This document shows positions 11,097 through 22,270 of a stretch of 64,000 nucleotides of DNA, in pieces. This stretch comes from Gymnothorax reevesii (Eukaryota > Chordata > Actinopteri > Anguilliformes > Muraenidae), in NCBI GenBank assembly GCA_029721435.1, contig CM056573.1, positions 48,768,501-48,832,500 on the forward strand. The letters are read 5' to 3'. How positions within the stretch are numbered: position 1 is the first letter of the stretch; every line of letters begins with the position of its first letter. The notes beneath the pieces are model-generated. The model was given only the letters and a program-made list of their open reading frames with translations. It was not told where the DNA came from and made no database searches. The position numbers and the translations under genes were made by a program.

Positions 11097-12156
11097 CTTA
11101 ATTTCCCTTGGATGGTCACAGCTAGGCAGCTGTTACAGATGGCTTTTATCTGGTATGGACCATGCCATCGAGGGGAAAAAGGGTCTTGTTTCACCAAGAC
11201 TTGCACCATGATCGTGTCCCCTTCTGAAAACTTGGATTCAGAGGTGGGGTTAAATCGTGTGTCATTCCACAGGTCAGCTTGCTGTTGTTTTAGTGCTGCC
11301 TGTGCACGGAGTATATTCAATCTATCTTTTCATTGTTTCAACACTCCCTGCTGTTTTGATACAATCAGGGGACCCAGAATGGCAGGTGTAATATCTGGGT
11401 CATTGGGAAGTTTCATCACTCTTCCCGTCATTAACTCAAAGGAGCTAATGCCTGTCGCTCTGGAGGGAGTAGCACGCAGAATGGTCAGGACAGTGGGAAG
11501 TGCCTCTGTCCATTTATTCTTATGCTGAGTGATTTGTTTGGCAATCGCCTCTTTAATTGTGCGATTCATTTGTTCCACGACCCCGGAGCTCTGTGGCCTG
11601 TAGGGAACATGAAACATCTACTTGATGTTAAGCATTTTACACACAGTTTGAGTTACTTGGCTGGTGAAGTGAGTCCCCAGGTCAGATTCAATTTGCATTG
11701 GCGTTCCCCAGAGGGGGATTATCTGGTTAGCCAGTACCCATGCCACGGTGGTCGCAGTGTCATTGCGTGTGGGGATTGCTTCAACCCATTTTGAGAATTT
11801 ATCAATAACCACAAGGCAACAGCGATACCCCCCTCTGGCACTGGGGAGTGGTCAAATGAAATCTATCTGAAGGGACTCCCACGGCCCCTTCAGGGGGTCT
11901 GGCTGCCGCAGTTTGGCACGACCTGGCCTGGTTGACAGCAGCACATACAAGACAGGCGCTGCACCAAGACTACATCAGATGCCATGTGAGGCCACCAGAA
12001 ATACCGTTTGATCAATTCTAGAGTCCGGTCCGCTGAAAAATGCGCATAGTCATGATACAGTTTGGTTATTAGTCGCTGAAGGGCCTCAGGTACAACATAT
12101 TTACCTTCGCGTAAAACCAGGCCCTCAGTCACTGTTACAAGGGAGTCCTGCTGCAA
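11069..12156 (-). pseudogene. pol: Retroviral integrase, broken
   Basis: Integrase in four pieces on the minus strand. 12156-11890 carries the N-terminal HHCC zinc region (H-x3-H then a Cys cluster). 11812-11618 begins with the first catalytic-Asp region (VIDKFSKWVEA) and contains the second (ESDLGTHFTS). 11617-11330 starts with the PYRPQSSGVVEQMN motif holding the catalytic Glu. 11320-11069 is the C-terminal DNA-binding part (FSPRWHGPYQI). Stops and frame changes separate the pieces, so no functional enzyme can be made. Confidence 0.9.
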
Positions 12157-12198
12157 GTCAGATGTAAGTTCACCCCCCTCTTCCCAGAGATCCTGTTG

Positions 12199-14094
12199 CT
12201 ACTCTTTAAGGTCAATGGGAGTGGCTCTGATCGCACTCACAGTGAGTTCCGCAGTGTTAGATGGTGTCGGGATTTCCCCACAGGTGGCAGCCATTTTGGC
12301 TTGGCGGTCGGCCTTGTTGTTATGACGCTCGTGCACGTTTGAGTCTTTTTGAATGTGAGCTCGCACTTTAACCATGGAAAGCGGGGCCTCGCGAGCCTGA
12401 ATCGCGTGCCATATTGCGGTGATGGTATTGAAGTGTTTGATCGAGGCCCCACTGGCCATAAGAAATTTCCGTATCTGCCATTGCACCAGGAAATCATGGG
12501 TGACCCCAAAAACATAGCGGCTGTCTGTAAACACACATAGCGGTTCGGGGTGAGCCTTAAGGGCCTCTAACAGCGCAGTAAGCTCGGCTTCCTGTGCTGA
12601 CATTCCTGGCGGCAGCTGGAACAGCAACTTCTGCCCACCGTCAGAGTCTCCCTGCGGAAACCACACCGCGCACCCCGTATGGAATCTCCCTTCCTCCCAG
12701 AACCGCGAGCCATCGATGTATGCCCGTGTTTGGCCCGGTAGCACACAGTCGCCAACTGGGCTTTGGATTTCTAGTCGAGGTTCGCTCACGTGCGGTTCGC
12801 CTTCCACAACCCCGAGGAGATGGGGCAGGATTCGGTTGTGTTCTGTTGTAATATCCCGCGCCTGAATATCGGTTAGCCACCTCGCCAGCCTGTGAGCTGA
12901 GACGCCTTTGATTTGGCCCTGTAGCAAAATCAGCACTGGCGTGTGCATTGTGTGCGCAACAACAGACTGGAAACCGACAAGTGGTTCTGTTGTTGCTAAC
13001 ATCCAGTGAACCGCCAGAACATGCTGAGTACACGGGTCAAATCCCTGTTCAACCGGTGATTTTTTCCGGCTGTAGTATGCAATAGGTCGCAAGACTCCTC
13101 CATGCTCCTGGGTGAGTACCCCACTAAGGGTAGTTTCATGCACATCGACTTGGAAATGAAACGGTTTTGCTGGATTAGGTAAACCTAAAGCCGCCACTGA
13201 ACATAAATGTTGCTTTAATTTTGTGAAGGCAGCGTCATTCTGCCCTGTCCACTCAAGGACAGTGGAGGGGTTTGAGTTACCCTTCAAAAGGCCATAGAGT
13301 GGTGCTGTAATGCTAGCGAAATCAGGGATAAAATCCCCAAGGTAATTAGCAGTACCTAGTACCTTCTGTAACGCACTGAGAGTTTGTGGTAGGGGCAGTC
13401 CGGCAATGGATTTGCGCCTGTCCTCGGTTAGTGCGCGGTGGCCCCGTGTTAGTATATTGCCGAGGTAGTGAACTTTCTGCTGACTGAGTTGTGCCTTTTC
13501 CTTGTTTAGTTTAAACCCTGCCTTGCGCAGTGCCTGTATTAGAGTGTCGACAAGCTGTATGTGATCATCACATGATCCCCCGGAGGTGATCAGGATGTCG
13601 TCGACGTAATGCGTGACGTTTCCCGTCGTTAATAATGGTCCTAACACGTCGGCTACTGCTCGAGAGAAGATGGCTGGGCTATTATGAAAGCCTTGCGGCA
13701 TTCTTTCCCAGGTATATTGAGTTTGATTCACTGTGAACGCTAGTTTCCATTGGTCCTCGCGCTTCACCTTTAGTGACCAAAACCCATTTTTAATGTCAAG
13801 AATGGTAAACAAACATGCTTCCGTTGGGACTTGCGTTAAAATTGTGGACGGGTTCGCTAAAATTGACGTAGCTCTGGGCAGGACCCGATTAAGGCGCTGG
13901 TAATCGATACAGAGGCGCCACTTGCCATTTGGCTTTGGCACGGGTAGACATGGGGAGTTAGCTGTTGAACTGCACCGCCGTACAATCCCTCTCTTTGAGT
14001 TCTTTAACGATATCATTTCCCGCGGCTTCCGTCTCTGGCTTAATCCGGTACTGCTTTTGAGGTGGTGGCGGATACCCGTCAATTCCCACCTCAA
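12199..14094 (-). pseudogene. pol: Reverse transcriptase-RNase H part of retroviral pol
   Basis: A long open frame (631 codons) with a full set of RT motifs: LPVPKPNGKWR at about residues 50-60, the first Asp in FTILDIKNGFW (D100), the PQGFHNSPAIF motif, and the catalytic YVDD box at 163-166. The connection and an RNase H domain follow (YIDGSRF, AELTALLEAL, FTDSRYVFG, NNKADRQAK). The domain is intact, but about the first 38 codons are not genuine pol: the upstream protease frame runs in another phase and ends at 13958, so an indel lies near 13960-13985. The frame ends at 12199 before integrase. I call it a pseudogene because the polyprotein is not continuous. Confidence 0.93.
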
Positions 14095-14578
14095 AGGCTA
14101 CGAGCCCACAATCGTGGTCATGGGTCGCCCAAATGTCTCTGTGTTTATCAGTTATCTGCTGAATGGGATCAGTAGTAGAGATAGACATCATGCGGGCTCC
14201 AGGCGGGCCCTGTTTCAAAACCCCATCCATTTTTAACTCAATCTGTTTTTCAAGGTAATGAATTACAAAACCGTGTTTCCGCATGATATCCATACCCAAT
14301 ACAGTCCCTTCCCCGTTGTCGGGGAAATACCACAAATGTTCTTTCAGCACAATTGCCCCTAGATCAAGTTTAGTGGGCTGTGTGCGAGTTGCTATCATAA
14401 TTGTGTCGTCTATGCCTTTTACATTGATGGTTTTGTTGGTTAAAGGCAGCGGTATGTCGGTGCAGGAGCAAGTGGCACCGGTATCAATCAAAACTAAAAC
14501 TAGCCGGCTTCCGAGACTAGCCTGAATTTTGATCCGGTTTCCGTTAGAGATGATGCTCCCGACTGGAGGGGAGGCCAC
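13958..14578 (-). pseudogene. pro: Retroviral aspartic protease and pol start
   Basis: A 206-codon frame. The catalytic motif LIDTGATCSC is at about residues 31-40 and the conserved GMDIMRKHG segment at about 97-105, as in retropepsins. After the protease the frame runs into the start of the RT linker (PPPPQKQYRIKPE at about 171-183) and then stops at 13958, out of phase with the RT frame. The first Met is in the frame linking gag to protease, so the true start is uncertain. Confidence 0.9.
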
Positions 14579-14807
14579 GCGCCCCTATTGTGAACTATCG
14601 TGTTTTGGTGCTAGCGCTGCCAATTCTGCCTGGAGCGCATCGTATGGGCTGACGGTATTCGCTTTTTCAGAATTCGGCGCTTTGGTTTTCGAGTTCAGGC
14701 TCGGAGCCGCGCCCTTTAATCCGTTTTCCCAATTCCATCAGCATGCGCCTTTCCTTTTTGGAAGGCTGCTGCTGACATGGGAGGCCCTATATCTGCCGCA
14801 GAAGATA

Positions 14808-14849
14808 ACACTGCTCTATCCGGTGATAAGGTTTGTTACAGAAGAAGCA
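14808..14849 (-). pseudogene. gag: Gag nucleocapsid zinc knuckle
   Basis: A CCHC zinc knuckle (CFFCNKPYHRIEQC, C-x2-C-x4-H-x4-C) on the minus strand between the capsid region and protease. It lies downstream of an in-frame stop at 14973, so it is detached from the capsid frame in this copy. Confidence 0.85.
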
Positions 14850-14972
14850 TCTCTGGGGCTGATCCGCAAGTTCTCGTAGGTCGGTCACGCCCTTTCCTGC
14901 AGCTGTCCATTGCATAGCCGAAATGGAGCGGGGTTTGGCTTGTTTAGCTACTCGAGCCTCTATCTTCGACGC

Positions 14973-15511
14973 CTAATCGACCAGTGATCGATAGGTGTTC
15001 TCCGGTGGGTCGGCCCCATGCGCTAGTGCTTGCTGAATATGGGGACCAGCATTGTTTTTCAGGAGTTGTAATAAGACTTCCCGATCTCGATCTGCATGCT
15101 CCACACCAGAGTGCTCTTTAAATGATACCCACATACGCTCAGCGAATGCTTCAAAGCTTTCTTTTTGAGTTCGCTTGATGTCGAGTATTTTGAGCCACGC
15201 AGCATGGGTTGGGCCGCGTAAAAGTAACAGTGCCGCTTTGAGTCGGTCCAGCACCTCAGCATTAGTTTCGTCCTCGTCCTTAATCATAATATCGCCTGTT
15301 CTCATGTCCTGCGGCAATTTAGATGTAAGCTCCTCCGGAACCGTAAGGAGCACAATTTGCCATATGTTGCGGAGTTCCAAATAATAAACAGAGGCTTGTA
15401 GCATGCGGCTATCCCAATAGGGCTGGAATGGGCCGCTTCGGGGCATCATTCCAATCACCTCTTTGTGCTTAGCACATTCCTTGCAGGTTAAAGGGTGACT
15501 GATAACAGTCA
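14973..15511 (-). pseudogene. gag: Gag capsid region
   Basis: Minus-strand gag capsid-like sequence, including FQPYWDSRMLQASVYYLELR, then KESFEAFAERMWVSFKEHSG, which resembles the major homology/C-terminal capsid region of retroviral Gag (Q..QE...F..R). It ends at a stop at 14973. An apparent start at 15641 lies inside an inverted duplicate and is not a genuine gag N-terminus. The authentic sequence begins about 15511. Confidence 0.8.
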
Positions 15512-16001
15512 CCCTAGAGGCATGTTGTGGCAAGATGGGTTTACCCATCTCTGCCATTCGACAAGGCGGTCCCGCAACCGCTTGTAGAGATGCCCTCGAA
15601 GATAGCGATGAGGAGGAGGTATTGGCGTTCGCCGCAGACACCCGGGGCCAAGCCGTACGACGAGCAATGTGTTTTTAGGACTGCCATGTTTACAGGTTTA
15701 CGACTGATAGTGTCGGTTTTCTGACACGTGCGGATAGGACTACGCTGCCAGGGTTTGCCTGGCTCGCACGGGCAGTATTATGACTTGGAAGCAGGGGGCG
15801 TAGTGTCCACCGCTGTCACCGGGGGCACAGGAGCTCGGCTGAGCATTGCTCGTCGTACGGCTTGGCCCCGGGTGTCTGCGGCGAACGCCAATACCTCCTC
15901 CTCATCGCTATCTTCGAGGGCATCTCTACAAGCGGTTGCGGGACCGCCTTGTCGAATGGCAGAGATGGGTAAACCCATCTTGCCACAACATGCCTCTAGG
16001 G
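15512..16001. repeat. Perfect 158-bp inverted duplication inside gag
   Basis: Bases 15512-15669 are the exact reverse complement of 15844-16001, with a 174-bp spacer. The right arm is in the gag sense direction; the left arm is the intruding copy. It disrupts gag between the matrix-like and capsid parts. Confidence 0.95.
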
Positions 16002-16383
16002 CTTCAGTATATTCACGACTTCTCTCTAATTCCTTCTCAAGCTCCTCAATTTGTGCTCGCATTGTGCTGCTCTGAACAGCCCAGTTGTGCTTGTCGAAGG
16101 CGAAAGAGTCTACTTTGGCACGTAATTTACGCAGTTCCTCGGAACGTGATTTCTCTATTTCCCGAGTGCTATTTAGGATGCTCGTATTTTCTTCAAATGT
16201 TCCACGGTCATTTCGGCGGAGCCGAATTTTCACGGGTAACCTACGGAAACGCCATTTGGTTTGCAATTTACGGCCCTCTGTTTCAAACCACTGGAGGAGT
16301 TCGATATTATTCCGTGTTAGATCTACCCCGTGATCATGTAAACGCACTAAGAGGTCCTTGAAATATAACCCAAAGCTCTCCAT
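15778..16383 (-). pseudogene. gag: Gag N-terminal region
   Basis: A 201-codon minus-strand frame starting 281 bases inside the primer-binding site, where gag should begin. Residues about 85-125 are a charged, helix-prone segment (REIEKSRSEELRKLRAK, then IEELEKELERSREY) likely to form a coiled coil, followed by an acidic EDSDEEEV patch. The matrix family is not recognisable. The frame stops at 15778 after crossing the genuine arm of the inverted duplication. Confidence 0.7.
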
Positions 16384-16662
16384 TACCTCTTGATCTATTC
16401 TACCAACTGCTGTCCCTCGCTATCTATGGTACACACAATAAACTCAAACAATTCCGGATTGCTACGGTCTCCAGACTTGACTCTGGGTACGTCGACCCGT
16501 TCTACCTTTTTGTCTGTAAAGTATCTCTCCCTTAATCACTTTCTAAGAGGGAATAAAACCGTACTTACCACAGAAGCTGCAGGTAGATCGCAATCGATTC
16601 AAACTTCATAGGAAATCCAAATGGCCCGCTGGATCAAAGTGTCACTGGGAGGATCCTGACGT

Positions 16663-16680
16663 ATACACTAGGGGTCACCA
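16663..16680 (-). other. Primer-binding site, tRNA-Trp-like
   Basis: Three bases inside the 5' LTR the minus strand reads TGGTGACCCC followed by TAGTGTAT. The first ten bases equal the complement of the vertebrate tRNA-Trp 3' end (TGGTGACCCCGACG...). The last eight match only partly. Confidence 0.65.
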
Positions 16681-16683
16681 AAT

Positions 16684-18154
16684 TGTAGGGCTCACGAGGC
16701 TATGCCAGTGGGGGAAATAGCCCGGAGTGGAAGGCCCGTGCGTAGTACGTCTAAGGATCTGGATTACAAAAATAGTTATTTAAAATCTCCGTTGGTGCCA
16801 ACGGGACAACGGTGCAATTAATGCTCGTCCCTTGAGTTACCAAGTGAACGTACCACGTTACACCTCCGAAATTAACTGGTCCGAAACCCATATAAGCAGC
16901 TTTAATCGCAGTGTTATACGCGTTACGGGTTTAGCAGTATTATCACTGCTAGGATTAATCCCCAATCTGACTCCATTTAAATTAATGGTTACTTGCAACT
17001 GCCCCTTAGACTCCTCAAAACCAGAGACGGAATCCTCCTCATGCATGTGCCTAGGAGCCACTTGCGTTTTAACACGGACCAGTAACCCGTCGGGAGCACT
17101 AACAGCCTCGTATACTCATAAGCCAGAGTAGTACATTTCGCTCTCTGGAGCCAACGACGACCAATATTATGAGCCGCGATAACCGACCAATATCTCCCGC
17201 AATATGGCATTTCCCGTTCAAAGGCGTCTGGTGATCAAGCAGACCGAACGGGGAACCCAGTTAAAGGCCGGGAGGAAACACTATAGGGAAGATTTACATG
17301 AGCAAGTCAAGGCACAGAAGACACTCACCCAAAGTTTATCAATTTATTATGTCACCAGGCAGGCACACTTAGTGCAGCGGTTTACAGAAACAGTCACATA
17401 AAATTAAGAGTAAATTAAAACAGTCATCATACCTGGTGATGGCTACACACAAAACACGGATGCTCTGTGCGGGAAGGAATGAATGCACGCCTTCCCCGTG
17501 TATTTGTTTCTCCTCCATTTATACCCAGTCTGTTGTTTGATATTTTGTCGAGGTCAGGTCAGGACTTTGGACCTCCGTTCGGGGAGGTGGTCATGAGATT
17601 ATTATAGAGGCTTGGAGTTTTTATTTCGGAGTTTATGAGAACTATATCCAACACAAATCTAACCATCATAAGACGTTTCTTATGCGTTAGCTCATAATTA
17701 GACAAGTAGAATGATATGAAACATGACAGGGGAATGAGTGTTGGCCATGAGACTTCAGTTTCCATAGGATTTTAACATTCAACCAACATTAAATGTCCAG
17801 AACCGACATAGTGCTGCTGTGTGATGAAATAATTTCCATTGGTTTCACTCCTGAACATTAACACAAATGTTATATGTATGAGTTTTCCTAAAATCTTATT
17901 GAAACATGTCAAAAAGGAAACTGTAACCATTTATTGAATTTAACACAATGCCCCTTAGACTGAGATGAGCCCTCACAAGGGGAACAGATAGCTTATCACC
18001 AGTGTTCCTGTTGTTGTGCACGCAAACAATCAATGAGGCCCCAATTCCTGAGGCATCTGGTGACTAGCTTATGACATCAGTCCCCCAGCTGAGTGAGCAC
18101 TCAAAATGCTGGCACAGAAATGTCCAATAGATTGAAATTATTGCCGACTCTTCA
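16684..18154 (-). repeat. 5' LTR of the endogenous retrovirus
   Basis: 1471-bp LTR equivalent to 7710-9179, with the same TG...CA ends. It carries the TATA box that would drive the proviral transcript. It differs from the 3' LTR at several sites near both ends (for example within its first 70 plus-strand bases) but not in the 394-bp core. Confidence 0.95.
17518..17523 (-). promoter_or_regulatory. TATA box in the 5' LTR
   Basis: TATAAA on the minus strand, identical in context to that of the other LTR, about 830 bases upstream of the LTR/leader junction. Confidence 0.55.
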
Positions 18155-18480
18155 AGGCCAGTAGTTCATCACCTAATTTTCAAACACAGTTGGGTTCTAC
18201 AGCAGGGCAATGATCCAAAGCACACAAGCAAGTCCACCTCTGGGTGGTTCCAAAAAAAAAATATGATGGTTTTGGAGCGGCTAAGTCAAAGTCCTAACTT
18301 GAATCTCACTGAGATGCTGCAGCATGACCTAGAACGGCCAGTTCATGCACCAAAACCCTCCAATGAAGCAGAATTAAAACAATTCTGCAAAAAAGGGAGG
18401 ACCAAAATTCCTGCACAGTGATGTCTAAGACTGATTGCCAGTTATCACCAACAACTGATTGCATTTTTCGCCACCATAGG
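18155..18480 (+). pseudogene. Tc1 transposase relic, C-terminal part
   Basis: Continuation of the transposase after the retroviral insertion. It reads WVLQQGNDPKHTSKSTS-like sequence (second catalytic region, about 18190-18240), then LSQSPNLNLTEMLQHDLERP-like sequence around the third catalytic residue (about 18280-18335). It contains indels and stops, so it is non-functional. Confidence 0.8.
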
Positions 18481-18879
18481 TGGCACAACCAGTGGTTAGA
18501 TGTAGAGGAGCAATTTTCTTTTTTCTTTCTCCACATTGGTGATATGATTTGAATTACTTTTTTTTGCCTTCAATGAATGAAACAATCATTTAAAAGCTGC
18601 ATTTTGTGCTTACTCAGATTGTCTTTGTCTTTTATTTGGCTATTTGGATGATCTGAAATTCACATAAGACAAATAAGCAGAAATAGAATTAATTGGGAAG
18701 GCGGCAAATACTTTTTAAAAAATGGTATGGTGTTTCACACAAAACATTATAGGTTACAACCAAAAATGTTTAACACTAAAACTCTTCGGATGTGGCATAC
18801 AATGCGGATTAGAGATTAGGTTTTCTGTCCTTCTCACATGCCACATCTTGCATCTGACAGTCAGTTTATACAGTTTGTG

Positions 18880-19419
18880 CACTGCCAAAGCAAAAAAAAA
18901 AAAGGCTGCACACTCATTTTAATTGTATCACCTTTGCATTTGATTAAGGCATGCTTTTGTCATGGCTTTGATTAAACAAACCTTAGGCAACGTTACAACA
19001 TTTATTTCCAGAGCTGCACTAATTTTTGCCTGAAGTGTTTTACTGATGATGGAAGAGTCGAACCATTCCATAAAGTCTTTTGCAGTACTTGACAAAGGCT
19101 TTTGACTGGGTTACTGACATACTGGAAAATTCTTAACCCATCGCCAGTGACTTCAGATACCTCCTAATAGTTGTTTTTTTTTTTTTTTTTTTTGTCTAAT
19201 GCAGGACAATAATTTGCCCTTTCTGAAACACCAACATCTTTCCCACAACCACAGGATATGTCCTTCAAAAGGGTTGCTTAAGAAATGAGAGGCAGCACGC
19301 TTCATCAGTTAGGGTTGTTGCCAGCTGAATCAAGTAAATAATTCAAGTAATGATTCAATCATGGGCTCATAAGTATTTGCTTACTAAAATCCAAACTGCA
19401 ACATTTTGTCCAGGCAGTG
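18880..19419 (-). mobile_element. Internally deleted Tc1-like copy, CACTGCC family
   Basis: A 540-bp element with ends CACTGCC...GGCAGTG, followed by the target dinucleotide TA on the right. Reverse-strand sequence matches the ends of the 1234-bp copy at 36213-37446 (for example GGCAAATTATTG and CTGATGAAGCG), but the transposase middle is absent and partly replaced by an A/T run (about 19170-19195). Confidence 0.75.
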
Positions 19420-20355
19420 TATGCCGAGACCTTGTTTCAGTGGTTCTAAACAAACTTGGAGTACTTCATTAAGTAGACATGGTTTTACTTAAAGGTCTCA
19501 GATGTATGCACCTAAGATTCATTAAGCCTAAATAAACAAAAGCTGATCACTTGTATAGAACAGAAGCAAAATAAATACTATAAAAGGAGATAGTGGTGGG
19601 TATGAAGTTCAGAATAATAATGAAGTTCCTCTGAATTTATCCTGCCATTGCACTGTAGGTGTATTCTTCACACTTAACGCTGAGTGAGATGGAATCCACA
19701 CATTCTGCAAAAACAATGTCAAATCCTTAACATAGCTATCTTTGAAAAACACAAAAATCAAGATTTGTGGAGAAGACGAGGACAGTTTTCGCGACATGTT
19801 TATTTGTGGAGGGACACAAACTGGTTCCTTTCCTTCACAGTGAAATGGAGAAACAGCAACTCCAAAATTATCTCAATTTCCAACAGGGTTTGACGATATA
19901 TCAAATAATTTCCACACAGTTTATGAAAAGACCAACAGTCACATTTTAGGGAAGTGTTTATTTTCAGATATTCCCACTTATGGGAAAAAACCTTATGATT
20001 TCACATCTTCCATCCAGATCACCACTTAGGTGGCTGTTTATACATTGTCAGGAAAGCCAATGTTTTATTCATAGCTCTATGAGCAGTGCTACAGATATAA
20101 CTCTATACCAGAATATCCCAACATACTTTATAACCCTTACAACTAAATCACTGATTAAATCAGCAACTTCAGACACCTAATTGCACCAAATTATTCACAG
20201 TCTATTTGGTATTTTATTGGCACCCATGAAAAGACGTCATATGAACAGGAATAAGTGGTCTAACTCAAGACGACACACAGCGATTCTGGAGCAACTGATG
20301 CACTTCAGGATGTTTTATCAATGCATATTTCACTAATATTTTAAACACCCATATA
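19420..20355. other. Unassigned AT-rich sequence
   Basis: No gene, RNA or familiar repeat is supported. Short frames overlap on both strands without domains. Confidence 0.4.
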
Positions 20356-20435
20356 CGGGGTGTATCAGAAAAAATGATACTCTCCTAAAAATCATCATAA
20401 AATTAACATAGAAAATAGGCGTGCAATGCACGGAA

Positions 20436-20531
20436 TACCCCTCAGCCCGATGTCGAAGTTTTTGAAGACGCCCGCCCACCCAACCGCACGAAGGATAGCA
20501 ATACCCCGTCAGTATTGAGGGCTGAGGGGTA
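20436..20531. repeat. 96-bp hairpin insertion inside a transposon end
   Basis: TACCCCTCAGCCC at 20436-20448 is exactly inverted at 20519-20531. The segment, with a little sequence before it, is absent from the matching right arm of the host transposon, so it was inserted later. It looks like a tiny MITE of unknown family. Confidence 0.65.
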
Positions 20532-21051
20532 ATAATAGTTCTGTAAATGAGGGCCTAAACCTTGGTAGAGGAGGTCATTCTGCTTCCAATGGTACCAGTA
20601 TTTTGGTTTACGCTTCATGCTCCAGTGAGCACGAACGCTTTGAATTTAGCAAAATTCAAGTCTTTTGCACACTGGAATGCGAGGGTTAAAATTGGATTCG
20701 TCACATTAAATTAAAAGTTTAGACAGGGTTTTACCAGTATACCAAGGCTTTATTTAAATAAGTAACCCTTTCAGCCCCTAAGCTCGACATTAAATTATCT
20801 CTTATGAGAGGACTGGATCGTCACCAAGGGGTTACCAAACGTAAATGAATTGGCTTCCTTGAAGGCTCAGTTGCGTGTGCATGTGTGTCATGTTGCTTTT
20901 GTTGCCACCCTGGTGATAGATGTTGCAAACGCTCTTGGTGGACCGAGAAAGAAAGAAAAACTAAATTGTCTTGGCGTTTTTTTACAAAACGTAAACCGAA
21001 GACAGTCCCAGACATTTTGATGTCCAAGAATTGTCCATACAAAGTTGGCTC

Positions 21052-22270
21052 TCATGATGAATTCACGTCTTTATTCCTCCACGTGGGCCCCGTTTCTAGC
21101 AATGCAGATTTGTGCCCTTCGCAACATATCTCCAACAGCAGGCCTCCATCCTCCCGCAAGACTTCGACCTCGGCTGTGATCCTTCTCTCAAGATCATCCA
21201 GGTTGGCAGGTGGGGTGACATAAACCTTGGATTTCAGATGGTCCCACAAGAAGTAGTCAAGTGGTGTAAGGTTGGGAGACCGTGGGGGCCATTCCACTGG
21301 CCTGTTCAATGCCACAACACTGTCTCCAAGCAGTTCTGTCACTCGCTCTGTTACGATCCTACCCCTGTGGGGTGGCATGCCATCCTGTGCCCACCAGGCC
21401 CGGAGTATTTTGGATGGTATACCTTGTTGGCCGAAATCTGCGCATCTGGTTGATAGCAGGGACCACATGATCATTGAGCATTTGCAAGTAGTCCTCACCA
21501 TTAAGGTTATGACAAACGAAGAATGGACTAATGATCGCTCCATTGCCAACCAGGCCAATCCAAAGTGTCACTTTGTGCCTGACGTCTCCTCTAGGACGAT
21601 ATTCCCTTACACAATGGCAGTTGACCGAAGCATTCATGGCAAAGCCAAACTCGTCTCCAATGATAAAGTCTCTGAGGAAACGTTGTTGCTGTCCAAGCAA
21701 CCATTGGCAGAACTGCAAATGTTGTTTTATGTCACCGGGAAGAAGTTGATGCCTCGTATGTGTGGAACTGCAGGTCAAGACGTGTGATACGATTGAAGGT
21801 AGATGACGACAGGCCATGACCATTCCGTCGGCAGCTGACTGTTTGTGCCCTCCTTTTTCCAGCATGTTAGTCTTCGAGGAGGGTCCTGACTGCTTCGATG
21901 CTGACTGGTGAACGTTGGGTCTTGCGTCAGCATGACCTCCCTTTGTTGTGGCTGGTGCAAGAGGCACGGTACTTGTTGATATTCCAGAAGACAGTGAGAC
22001 GACCGGAACTCTTACATTTGGAAAGTGATGTTGGAACCGCTGAAGGACAGTGCGAGTACTTTTTGTTTGGAGGTATTCCGTTACCAGAAAAGACCTCTGC
22101 TGAGCTGTGAACTGTGGTCTGACCATTTGACACCACGCAGTTACAAGGCAAAAAGTGGGGCCGATGCACAGGTGCTCACCGATTTTGTGTCCATGAATTA
22201 AATTGCCTGCATAACGTAACGCATTTGTGATCATTGGCTGTGTGATGAAAGGAATAAACTGACAAGACAT
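21052..22270 (-). pseudogene. Transposase, mariner superfamily with D-D-D triad
   Basis: The minus-strand frame 22270-21359 gives the N-terminal and catalytic start, and 21558-21052 gives the C-terminal part; one frameshift lies near 21410-21440. The N-terminal helix-turn-helix FTAQQRSFLVTEYLQTKS...FPNVRVP is of the DUF4817 type. Catalytic Asp candidates are in FIIGDEFGF, WAQDGMPPH and LTPLDYFLW. There are 41 residues between the second and third, which corresponds to the DD41D class of IS630-Tc1-mariner transposases. Apart from the frameshift the protein looks complete. Confidence 0.85.

Larger units (their letters stand above)
7710..18154 (-). mobile_element. Endogenous retrovirus with both LTRs (gag, pro, pol, env)
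   Basis: A 10.4-kb provirus in reverse orientation, with LTRs of about 1470 bp on both sides (5' LTR 16684-18154, 3' LTR 7710-9179). The internal region runs gag, protease, RT-RNase H, integrase, env. LTRs start TG and end CA. The 4-bp flanks ACGC (7706-7709) and AGGC (18155-18158) fit a target duplication with one change, and an uninterrupted Tc1 would read across it. The primer-binding site matches tRNA-Trp for ten bases. gag, pro/pol and integrase contain stops, frameshifts and an inverted duplication, while the env frame is open. It cannot be a replicating virus as it stands. Confidence 0.95.
6184..18717 (+). mobile_element. Tc1-like transposon split by a solo LTR and an endogenous retrovirus
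   Basis: The left end (about 6184-6376, GTGCTGTGAAAAAGCATTTG and onwards) and right end (about 18560-18717, ending GGCAAATACTTTTT) are those of the widespread teleost Tc1 family whose ends read GTGCTGTGAAAAAGTATTTG. Element sequence continues at 6858-7709 and 18155-18717. The two interruptions are a 481-bp solo LTR and a 10.4-kb endogenous retrovirus. Removing both restores a collinear Tc1 element, so the Tc1 is the oldest of the three. The extreme right terminus is not clear. Confidence 0.85.

Noticed and set aside
13958..14094. Programmed frameshift between protease and RT
   Set aside because: The phase change lies within the RT linker rather than before protease. No slippery heptamer was seen, and the rest of the provirus is decayed, so a mutation is more likely.
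15511..15641. N-terminal 44 residues of the 222-codon gag frame
   Set aside because: They are antisense sequence brought in by the inverted duplication, not a real gag N-terminus.
15846..16361. Plus-strand 171-codon frame opposite gag
   Set aside because: Antisense to gag, and part of the similarity to the minus-strand 222-codon frame is due to the inverted duplication.
21112..21787. Plus-strand frames over the DD41D transposase
   Set aside because: They are shadows of the minus-strand transposase and lack domains.
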